From contig CAWJXB010000004.1 of the NCBI GenBank assembly GCA_963846775.1, positions 175,230-239,229 on the forward strand: a stretch of DNA of 64,000 nucleotides. The letters run 5' to 3'. Numbering within the stretch: the stretch's first letter is position 1; the number at the start of each line of letters is the position of its first letter. The position numbers and the translations under genes were made by a program. The stretch is from CAVYXA01 sp963846775 (GTDB taxonomy: Bacteria > Verrucomicrobiota > Verrucomicrobiia > Chthoniobacterales > UBA10450). The notes under the pieces are model-generated. The model ran no database searches. It was not told the origin of the DNA and worked only from the letters and a program-made list of their open reading frames with translations. This document shows, one piece after another, positions 16,477-23,405 of the stretch.

Positions 16477-16928
16477 GATTGCGGCACCTCGAACTGAAGC
16501 AGTGTGACTGCCCCGCCGGCATTCACCATCACCCGGTAAAGTCCCGGAGCGCTCGGCGGCTCGAATTGCACGCAAGCAGTCCCGTCTTCGCCCACCGTGA
16601 GTTCATCTTGCGAAACCGCTCCGCCATCCAACGCCTGCACAATCAGAGTGCTGCCTGCCAATTCGACTGGAAAACGCAAGCTTGCAGTCATGACGTTCCC
16701 CTCCATGGTCACAGAAGGAAAAACATGCCTTTTGCTGTGTATTCTGTTCGCCTCGCCTTCCGGGATACCGGGCGCAGATACGGCCGCGCTCGGCTCGCCA
16801 TTAATCACCGGCGGCGGCGATGGCTCAGGAGTCGGACTCGGCGATGGGCTTTGCCCAGTCGCGGTCGTGAAAAACAACAGGTTGACGCTCGCAGCTGCGA
16901 GCACAGACAAGATGCATAGTTTCTTCAT
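16473..16928 (-). CDS. secreted proline-rich protein coupled to the RHS gene
   Basis: 151 residues. A signal peptide (MKKLCILSVLAAASVNLLFF) precedes a Pro/Ser-rich linker (SPSPSPTPEPSPPP) and a C-terminal beta-sandwich-like segment (MTASLRFPVELAGSTLIVQALDGG...GLYRVMVNAGGAVTLLQFEV). I recognise no named domain. It overlaps the RHS start codon by 4 bp. It is thus the first gene of the RHS operon and may help export or anchor the RHS protein (inference from coupling only). Confidence 0.65.
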   Translation of the reverse strand: MKKLCILSVLAAASVNLLFFTTATGQSPSPSPTPEPSPPPVINGEPSAAVSAPGIPEGEANRIHSKRHVFPSVTMEGNVMTASLRFPVELAGSTLIVQALDGGAVSQDELTVGEDGTACVQFEPPSAPGLYRVMVNAGGAVTLLQFEVPQS

Positions 16929-17269
16929 ATCAGATTTCTCCTTTCAGCTAACGCTTTTTGGCCGGCAGGCTCGCAAGCAGCGCGCTTGCGATATTGTGAA
17001 AAAGCTTGCTTTCAGGCATGGGCCTGATGCAAAACTGGACGCTCCGACGCAGAATTCCCTGTGATGCTTCGCAGGTGCGGAGCGGCTGCCAGGCGGACGG
17101 TTCGCGCTCACGTTAGGGAACGTTTATCCAAAAGCACCCGAGCGATGTCAACAACAAACTTTCTTGTCGCCAGATTGTCACCGAGATCGAGGTTGCAGTG
17201 CAAAGCTCGGGCGAAGATGCGACTGCAGCGTGCTGTAGCTGGCAATCACCGGCCGTTCACGCGGGAAAA
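16929..17269. other. 341-bp gap between thiS and the RHS operon
   Basis: I see no gene or clear RNA element here. It probably carries the promoter of the RHS operon near 16930-17000, but I cannot identify convincing -35/-10 boxes. Confidence 0.4.
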
Positions 17270-17470
17270 TTATCCGCCGGCGACGACGCGGATGAACTCG
17301 ATCCGGTCACCTTCGATGAGCGCGGTTTGGGGCCACTCGCGGCGATGCAGCGCTACGCTGTTGTACTCGACCAAAATGGATTGCGGCGATAGTTGGTAAC
17401 GCTCAACCAGCTCGGCGATCGTTCTCGCCTCGCGAGTATCCACCTTTTCGCCATTAAGTGAAATCTTCAT
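17270..17470 (-). CDS. thiS: sulfur carrier protein ThiS
   Basis: 66 residues of ubiquitin-like fold (MKISLNGEKVDTREARTIAELVERY...ILVEYNSVALHRREW...GDRIEFIRVVAGG). The C-terminal Gly-Gly is adenylated and then thiocarboxylated by ThiF to deliver sulfur for the thiazole moiety of thiamine. Size and the ending GG are diagnostic. It stands alone, with no thiG, thiF or thiE nearby. Upstream lies CCCCTCATAGGGG, a small hairpin about 15 bp before the start, but the conserved THI-box of a TPP riboswitch is not there. Confidence 0.88.
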   Translation of the reverse strand: MKISLNGEKVDTREARTIAELVERYQLSPQSILVEYNSVALHRREWPQTALIEGDRIEFIRVVAGG

Positions 17471-17817
17471 CGCTGGAAGGAACTAACCCCTATGAGGGGA
17501 GTCAAGTGCGGTGAGTTAATTGGTCAGTTGATTTGGATCGGGTTGTTCAGAGCTTGGATTGAGTTTGAGGTCTGAATTAGGGTCAGATGAACTATCGACA
17601 CTCTAAGAACACGTAGCCGAAACTGAAGGCGACGCTTAATCCGCTAATTTGGTTTGCCGCGCAGATGCGCGGGGCCCGTGTTGCACTTTCATCCGACTGG
17701 AATCCTGCTTTCGCGCCGTTAAGAACTTTCTTCTGCTACCGGTCAAACGATGATTTAATTCGCCTTGAAACTCACATTACCCGATCTTATTTGGCAACAT
17801 CGGCCTGGGAGATTGCT
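17471..17817. other. 347-bp gap with the second inverted-repeat copy
   Basis: No gene is visible. GGGTC..ACTATCGACACT at 17580-17602 is inverted relative to 11100-11123 and marks the other edge of the RHS-thiS segment. The rest shows nothing I can name. Confidence 0.5.
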
Positions 17818-18183
17818 ATGAAAAAGAAACCACGCGGCAGGATTGAAGTACAGGGAAAAGGAGTTGGAGCGGTGTCGGAGCATCTTCTGGTGCAGCGCGC
17901 GAGAGATCTTGCGCAAGAGGATGGGCGAACCGATCCGACGGATGCCGACTTCAAGAAGGCGCGTGCGGAACTGTCCGGCGTGAGCGAGGATCCGGCTCCG
18001 GAAGTTCCACCCGGTGATGAGGATCTGACTAATTGGAACGAAAGTCCCGACGCCACTGGCCACGCGGTTGATACGCGCCCGCCCGATGAAGACGTGGATG
18101 TCGGTTTGGAGTTGGTCGAGGAAGGCGTGGACGAGGCGGACGAGGATCAGCGGCGTGCGGCGAAAGACGAAAATCTGCCATAG
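17818..18183 (+). CDS. small acidic hypothetical protein
   Basis: 121 residues from the ATG at 17818 (MKKKPRGRIEVQGKG). The N-terminal 60 residues are mixed helix (VSEHLLVQRARDLAQEDGRTDPTDADFKKARAELSG). The C-terminal half is strongly acidic and probably disordered (DEDVDVGLELVEEGVDEADEDQ). The L..RARDLAQEDGR pattern resembles DUF2934-type small proteins, but only loosely. I cannot assign a function. The frame is open further upstream, but this ATG is where coding-like composition begins. Confidence 0.5.
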   Translation: MKKKPRGRIEVQGKGVGAVSEHLLVQRARDLAQEDGRTDPTDADFKKARAELSGVSEDPAPEVPPGDEDLTNWNESPDATGHAVDTRPPDEDVDVGLELVEEGVDEADEDQRRAAKDENLP

Positions 18184-18246
18184 GGTCACCGATTAGGACG
18201 CGGGCTGTCCTGTAGTTGTGGGCGACGCCCGGCGGGTCTTGGAAAT

Positions 18247-18298
18247 TTGTAGAGTACCGCATCCCTTGCCCTCGGCAGGCGGGGCGCCTGCCCTACAA
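18247..18298 (-). repeat. TTGTAG-hairpin-CTACAA repeat, copy 1
   Basis: Read on the minus strand it is TTGTAG, an 8-bp stem GGCAGGCG/CGCCTGCC with a CCC loop, about 21 bp, then CTACAA. The 6-bp ends are exact inverted repeats. It is the same architecture as 37393-37417 and 38619-38670, with different but self-complementary stems. Confidence 0.7.
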
Positions 18299-18320
18299 CG
18301 CGAAGGCCTTAGGATCGAAT

Positions 18321-19478
18321 TCAGTGGTGATTCTGAAAAGAGGTTCCGACCGGCCAACGTTCGGACAAAGCGAAAAATTCGGCCAACGCCGCCGCGATGT
18401 CCGCATATGTCGATCTTGTCCCGAGATCGCGCGACTCGCGATTGTGCAGAACGAACAACGGGACTTGCTCGCGCGTGTGCTCGGTGCCGCGAAAGGTCGG
18501 ATCGTTTCCATGATCGGCTGTAATAATCACGAGATCGTGCGGTGTGATTTTGTCGATAAAATTTCCGAGCCAATGGTCGAACTCCTCGAGCGCATTGGCG
18601 TACCCGCCAGGGTCGCGGCGATGTCCGTAAACAGAATCAAAATCGACCAGGTTCGCGAAGATCAGCGCGCGCCTGATTTTTGGCCAGAGATTGTCGATCT
18701 CCGCCATGCCGTCGCGATTCGATTTCGTCGAATGCGATTTGGTGATGCCTTCGCCGGCGAAAATGTCGTCGATTTTTCCTACGCTGATCACCGGAATGTT
18801 CGCCTCGGTGATCGCGTTCAATACCGTGCGCGGCGGTGGCATCGAGAAATCACGACGATTCGCTGTGCACGTGAATTTCTCTTTCCCGACAAACGGTCGC
18901 GCGATGACACGCCCAATCCGAAAGCCGTTGGCGTATTTTCGGGCGATCTGGCAGATGACGTAGAGCTTTTTTAGCGGAATGATTTCCTCGTGCGCGGCGA
19001 TTTGCAGGATGGAATCGGCCGAGGCGTAAAGAATCGGGCGGCCGGTATAGATGTGCTCGGGGCCGAACTGTTCCAGGATCGTCGTGCTGCTGCTGGCACA
19101 ATTGCCGATAAAATTTAATCCGGCCTCTTTTTCGATCGGATGCACCAATTCATACGGAAATTTCTCAAACACGGTGAACGGTTGATCGACAATAACCCCC
19201 GCGATTTCCCAGTGCCCGGTGGTGGTGTCTTTGCCGGTGGAGCGTTTCCGCATTTTGCCGAAACTGGCGAAGATCGGCAGAGGCGATTGCTTATGCGCCC
19301 AAGAATAGTTCGCGTCCAAAATTTTCGGCAATCCGAGTGCGCAAAGATTGGGCAATTTCAAATTTGGCACCCGGGCAAAGATGTGGCCGAGGGTGTTCGC
19401 GCCTTCATCGCCGTATTTCGCCGCGTCCGGCGCATGACCAATGCCGGCCGAATCGAGAACGAGAAGGAGCGCGCGCAT
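18321..19478 (-). CDS. deoB: phosphopentomutase
   Basis: 385 residues. It interconverts (deoxy)ribose-1-phosphate and (deoxy)ribose-5-phosphate in nucleoside salvage and uses Mn2+. Alkaline-phosphatase superfamily motifs are all present: VLDSAGIGHAPDA (metal Asp at the N-terminus), DEGANTLGHIF (phosphorylated Thr), KDTTTGHWE, DFDSVYGHRRDPGGYA, VIITADHGNDPTFRGTEHTREQVP near the C-terminus. Length fits DeoB. The gene is preceded, 11 bp upstream, by an array of TGGAGTA octamers. No other deo genes are adjacent. Confidence 0.95.
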   Translation of the reverse strand: MRALLLVLDSAGIGHAPDAAKYGDEGANTLGHIFARVPNLKLPNLCALGLPKILDANYSWAHKQSPLPIFASFGKMRKRSTGKDTTTGHWEIAGVIVDQPFTVFEKFPYELVHPIEKEAGLNFIGNCASSSTTILEQFGPEHIYTGRPILYASADSILQIAAHEEIIPLKKLYVICQIARKYANGFRIGRVIARPFVGKEKFTCTANRRDFSMPPPRTVLNAITEANIPVISVGKIDDIFAGEGITKSHSTKSNRDGMAEIDNLWPKIRRALIFANLVDFDSVYGHRRDPGGYANALEEFDHWLGNFIDKITPHDLVIITADHGNDPTFRGTEHTREQVPLFVLHNRESRDLGTRSTYADIAAALAEFFALSERWPVGTSFQNHH

Positions 19479-19488
19479 CAGGTGCCAG

Positions 19489-19579
19489 TGGAGTGATGGA
19501 GTAGGGGAGTATTGGAGTAACGGGTGGCAGAGATCATAACTCCATTACGCCATCGGTTCCAAAACTCCAATACTCCAAG
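19489..19579. repeat. inverted arms of octamer tandem repeats
   Basis: Left arm 19489-19520: TGGAGTGA, TGGAGTAG, GGGAGTAT, TGGAGTAA. The right arm, about 19540-19579, carries the complementary motif (ACTCCAT, ACTCCAA, ACTCCAA). The two arms can pair into a long imperfect hairpin. It lies just upstream of deoB. Confidence 0.75.
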
Positions 19580-19704
19580 CCAACGCCAAAATTTAGTCGC
19601 GGCGCGATTTGCTCAAGGAATGACGGCTTGGAAGCCGTCACTCCGTGATTGCGGGGGGATTGCTCGATCCACATCACGTGATGACACCAATCCCGCCTAA
19701 CCAT

Positions 19705-21609
19705 TCACGCGGCGGTGGCGTCTGGCTGCATCGAGACAAACGGCGGAATTGGGCAATCGAGCGCGTCGGCAATGGCACGCAACAGCTCCGCTTCGCGTTC
19801 CTGGACGATGTTGTCGGCGGCGACCGTCTGGGCGCAGGCGTTGAGGACATTCTTCTTGATCTGCGGCACGGCCTGGTTGAGTCGCTCCAACGCGGGGTCG
19901 AGCTGGGCAAGAGTGCATTGTTCCGGCGGCAGCCACGGAATGTCCGCGCGAGCGACCCGGCCTAACCACTGGGCTCCTTGAGTAAATGCCTTATATGCTT
20001 CGGTGGCGTCGTCCTGACCGGCATACGCCGTGGCCGACAACAACACACCGCAATCGCCCACTAACGGATGCAAATCGTAGAACTGGACGATCGTTCTGCG
20101 GTCCGGAGAAAAATGTGTTTCCAAATGCCGCGTCACAATTTTTTGCAACATATAGGCGAACAAATCGTCTCGGTGCGCCATCAGTGTCTGAACCACCATG
20201 CGGAACCGTTCGAACTGCGGAAGCGAGAAATTCCGCAGGGCCGACACGGCGAGATCAACCAGCGGAATTCTGGTCTGCGCCGGCAGGTTCTGAATCTCCG
20301 GCCAGATTTGCAGCGTCTCGTCCCGGATGGCCTCGGATTCGACGCGGGCGAGATCGTCGAGCTGCTTTTGCCGCGTCTCCGATTCGTTCGCGAGCAGGAA
20401 CGCGTAGATGAGCGCGCTGGCTCTGACTGGATCGCGCGCCGCGGCGGCGACCGCGGGTGAAAGCGCCTGGTGAAAATCCGTGGCGTAACGCAGATGTTCC
20501 GATGTTGGTTCACCGATGCTTGCGACGATCGCCTGTGGCGCGAGGCCAATCGGCCCCAGGCCGGTCCCTGCGGGCGAAGGCGGTGACAGCGGACGTGGCG
20601 CCTCCGGGGCGACCGGCAAGACCTGATCCGGGAATTTTCCATCAAAACTCGGATCCAAAGCGCGAATCCGTTCGATTAACGGTGGATGAGTCGCCAGCAA
20701 GGCAAAGAACGATTCGCTCATTCCGTTTGCGAAAAACAAGTGGCTTGCTTCTTCGGCATGCGGCGATTCGAGTCTTGAACCTTGCTCAAGCGCGCCGATT
20801 TTTTTCAGCGCGCCGGCCAGCCCGGCGGGGTTGCGCGTGAACTGCACCGAGGACGCATCGGCCAGGCCTTCGCGCTGCCGACTCACGGCTGCCTGGATCA
20901 AGCGTCCGAAAAAAACGCCGGCCCACCCGATAATGATGAGGGCGAGACCGAGCAGGGGCAGGGGATTTTTGCGACCGCGCGTGCGGACCAGGACACGGCC
21001 GATAACTGTTAGGCAAAGAATTCCAAAGATCAAACCCATCAGCCGAATGTTGAGACGCATGTCGCCGTTGAGAACGTGGCTGAACTCGTGTCCGATCACG
21101 CCTTGCAGTTCGTCCCGCGTCAGCAGCCGCAGCGCGCCGCGCGTCACGCTGATGGCGGCATCGCTCGTGGAATGGCCGGCGGCGAAGGCGTTGATTCCAT
21201 TTTCGTTATCCATCACATAGACCCGCGGCACGGGCACGCCCGCCGCGATCGACATTTCTTCCACGATGTTGAGCAGCTTGCGTTCGTCCGCGTCGCGTGT
21301 CTGGGACTGAATCGGCCGGCCATCGAGCAACTCCGCCACCGCGCTCCCGCCGCTGGCCAGTTGGAGCGTCCTGGAAATGCTCCCGATCGAAACGATGGCC
21401 AGCGTGCCGATGGTGGCCGCGGCCATGAGATCAAACTGTGCGAGGATGGGCGAGGCTTCGCCGACCGACTCGTGAGCGGAAACGGCGCCGAAAATCAGGG
21501 CGACCGCGACATCGACGGCCACGATCAGCGAAAGAACAGCCAGAGCAAAATAAAATACCAGCAGCTTGGTATTTCGTCGGGCTTTATCCTGGCGCTCGAA
21601 AAAGTCCAC
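19705..21609 (-). CDS. M48 family membrane metalloprotease with long C-terminal extension
   Basis: 634 residues. Two N-terminal helices (LLVFYFALAVLSLIVAVDVAV; MAAATIGTLAIVSIGSI) precede the zinc protease core. NGINAFAAGHS comes first, then VIGHEFSHVLNGDMRLN with the HExxH zinc site, two more helices, and REGLADASSVQFTRNPAGLAGALKKI carrying the third ligand Glu. This is HtpX-like, yet HtpX is about 290 residues. The last 290 residues here are an extra helical domain (ATDFHQALSPAVAAAARDPVRASALIYAFLL...) that I cannot name. It probably degrades misfolded membrane proteins. It is 30 bp downstream of the lemA gene, a pairing seen widely. Confidence 0.85.
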   Translation of the reverse strand: MDFFERQDKARRNTKLLVFYFALAVLSLIVAVDVAVALIFGAVSAHESVGEASPILAQFDLMAAATIGTLAIVSIGSISRTLQLASGGSAVAELLDGRPIQSQTRDADERKLLNIVEEMSIAAGVPVPRVYVMDNENGINAFAAGHSTSDAAISVTRGALRLLTRDELQGVIGHEFSHVLNGDMRLNIRLMGLIFGILCLTVIGRVLVRTRGRKNPLPLLGLALIIIGWAGVFFGRLIQAAVSRQREGLADASSVQFTRNPAGLAGALKKIGALEQGSRLESPHAEEASHLFFANGMSESFFALLATHPPLIERIRALDPSFDGKFPDQVLPVAPEAPRPLSPPSPAGTGLGPIGLAPQAIVASIGEPTSEHLRYATDFHQALSPAVAAAARDPVRASALIYAFLLANESETRQKQLDDLARVESEAIRDETLQIWPEIQNLPAQTRIPLVDLAVSALRNFSLPQFERFRMVVQTLMAHRDDLFAYMLQKIVTRHLETHFSPDRRTIVQFYDLHPLVGDCGVLLSATAYAGQDDATEAYKAFTQGAQWLGRVARADIPWLPPEQCTLAQLDPALERLNQAVPQIKKNVLNACAQTVAADNIVQEREAELLRAIADALDCPIPPFVSMQPDATAA

Positions 21610-21639
21610 CCGATGTCGATCACAGCCAACGTGGCTGTG

Positions 21640-22245
21640 CTACGTTTGGAACGAAACCTTTGGCGCCTCTTTTTCTTCCGGTTTCTCGATCACGAAAAGT
21701 TCTGCCGGCCCGAAATTGAATGTGCCTGCAATCAAGTTGGTTGGAAAAACTTCCCGGCGCGTGTTGTAAGCCATCACGGCATCGTTGTAGGCCTGGCGCG
21801 CGAACGAGACCCGATTTTCGGTTGAGGTCAGTTCTTCCATTAAACTCATCATCGTCGTGTTGGCTTTGAGATTTGGATATGCTTCGGCCAGAGCAAACAA
21901 CCGGGTCATTACACCGGAGAGCGCACTCTCGGCGGACGAGATTTCTTTCATGGCAGAAGCGTCGCCCGGATTCTGAGCGGCACGGGCGTTCGCGTTCGCG
22001 GCGGCGTTGCGTGCCGTGATCACGGCTTCGAGCGTGCCGCGCTCATGTTGGAGATAACCTTTCGCGGTCTCGACGAGATTCGGAATCAGATCGTATCGTC
22101 GTTTGAGTTGCACGTCGATTTGCGCATACGCGTTCTTGTAACGGTTGCGCAACGTGACCAGCGCGTTGTACGCGCCGATGACGAACATGATCAGCGCGAT
22201 GCCAACCAGAACGACGATGATGAGAAAAAGCAAAGCTGCGCCCAT
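21640..22245 (-). CDS. lemA: LemA family protein
   Basis: 201 residues from the ATG at 22245, preceded by AAGGAAAC. One N-terminal membrane helix (LFLIIVVLVGIALIMFVIGAYNALV) is followed by the LemA helical domain: RNRYKNAYAQIDVQLKRRYDLIPNLVETAKGY, ERGTLEAVITARNAA, AYPNLKANTTMMSLMEELTSTENRVSFARQAYNDAVMAYN. LemA proteins are membrane-anchored helical bundles of unclear role, often next to an M48 protease as here. The frame is open upstream of 22245, but homology starts at this Met. Confidence 0.92.
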   Translation of the reverse strand: MGAALLFLIIVVLVGIALIMFVIGAYNALVTLRNRYKNAYAQIDVQLKRRYDLIPNLVETAKGYLQHERGTLEAVITARNAAANANARAAQNPGDASAMKEISSAESALSGVMTRLFALAEAYPNLKANTTMMSLMEELTSTENRVSFARQAYNDAVMAYNTRREVFPTNLIAGTFNFGPAELFVIEKPEEKEAPKVSFQT

Positions 22246-22553
22246 GGAGTTTCCTTTGGTGTGGGTTCGCCCCATTGCTAGGCGAAAATAGCAGCGCAGG
22301 CAAATGAGAAATCTGCGGATTGATCGTAGCTGATCGTGTATGCCCTCATTGGCGCTCTTTTCGAGACTACCAAGCGACAGACAACCGATCATTCGACCGG
22401 TGCATCAGAATCATCGCTCGCGCGCGATTGTCCGATAGTCTTTTGGCTGAAACGCCAAAAGCGGTGAACACTCTTTTGTTTTTTAGATGCTGGATCGACA
22501 TTTCCAAGGCAGTTTACATTTAGGCTCGCGAGACAAAGGATGTGCAAGATCAG
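22246..22553. other. divergent intergenic region lemA / outer-membrane protein gene
   Basis: 308 bp with no gene. It must hold the promoters of both divergent units. I do not see boxes strong enough to name. Confidence 0.4.
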
Positions 22554-23402
22554 ATGATGAAAGTGCTGCGAACAACCGGGCTGGCTTTGTTGCTCGCGGT
22601 GTCGCTCAGTTTCGCGCGCGCGGATTGGCGCTTCGACGCCGAAACCGGCGCTGTCTATGACAGCAATCTTTCCAATTCGGATCGCGGCGCGGATATGAAA
22701 GATGATTGGGCCTGGCAGAGCGACCTTCGGGCCGGAAGTGGTTTTCAAATGGCGCGCGATCTTCGCTTGAATCTTGCGGCTGAGCTGCGCGAACAGGTGT
22801 GGGCTCGATTCGATGCGTTCAATAATGTGGCCCCGGGAGGGGACATCAGTTTGCGTTATCGGTTCGGGCTCGGACGTCTGGCGCCATGGATAGGCGTCGA
22901 GGATAGTCTGGCTTACGCGTTCTTTCACGAGGACGATCGAAGCGGTTTCGATAACAGATTCCGAGTGAGAGGCGGATTTGGGATCACCGAGCGGATTGCA
23001 GTGGAAGCCGCTTATACATTTGACGACTTCGAGGCGGAGGACAATTTCTGGAATCTGAGCGGGCACAGCGGTTCGATTCAGCTCACGTTTGACGCGACTT
23101 CATCGCTTCAGTTGGCACTGGGATATAGTTACCGCGATGGTGAAGTAATCTCCTACGCGCGTCCGCCCCGCCCCGAAATCTTCGCGCTCGCTTCGGACGT
23201 GGAGTTGGTGAATAGCTTCGGCAGCCCGCCCTACAACGCCTACCGATTACGCGGAACGACGAACGCAGTTTTTGTGTCGGCCGGCTACACGCTAAACAGA
23301 TACATATCCCTCCAGGTGGCCTATCAGTATCGCAACACTTCGCATGGCCCGCTCGAATACGAAAATCATTTGGTGGAAGCGAAAATTGCTTTTGCTTATT
23401 GA
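22554..23402 (+). CDS. outer-membrane beta-barrel protein
   Basis: 282 residues with a signal peptide (VLRTTGLALLLAVSLSFARA). The mature part is a series of amphipathic strands with aromatic girdles: WRFDAETGAVYDSNLSNSD, LRLNLAAELREQVWARF, ISLRYRFGLGRLAPWIGVED, RIAVEAAYTFDDF, LQLALGYSYRDGEV, ISLQVAYQYRN. It ends in an aromatic-terminated strand (EAKIAFAY), typical of BAM-dependent barrels. YDSNLSNSD also occurs in putative barrels found beside cupredoxin or sensor genes. The next gene starts 4 bp later, so it should be cotranscribed with the cupredoxin-cyclase. Transport substrate is unknown. Confidence 0.75.
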   Translation: MMKVLRTTGLALLLAVSLSFARADWRFDAETGAVYDSNLSNSDRGADMKDDWAWQSDLRAGSGFQMARDLRLNLAAELREQVWARFDAFNNVAPGGDISLRYRFGLGRLAPWIGVEDSLAYAFFHEDDRSGFDNRFRVRGGFGITERIAVEAAYTFDDFEAEDNFWNLSGHSGSIQLTFDATSSLQLALGYSYRDGEVISYARPPRPEIFALASDVELVNSFGSPPYNAYRLRGTTNAVFVSAGYTLNRYISLQVAYQYRNTSHGPLEYENHLVEAKIAFAY

Positions 23403-23405
23403 AAC

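Noticed and set aside
17471..17530. TPP riboswitch before thiS
   Set aside because: Only a small CCCCTCATAGGGG hairpin is present; the conserved CUGAGA and ACCUGA elements are missing.
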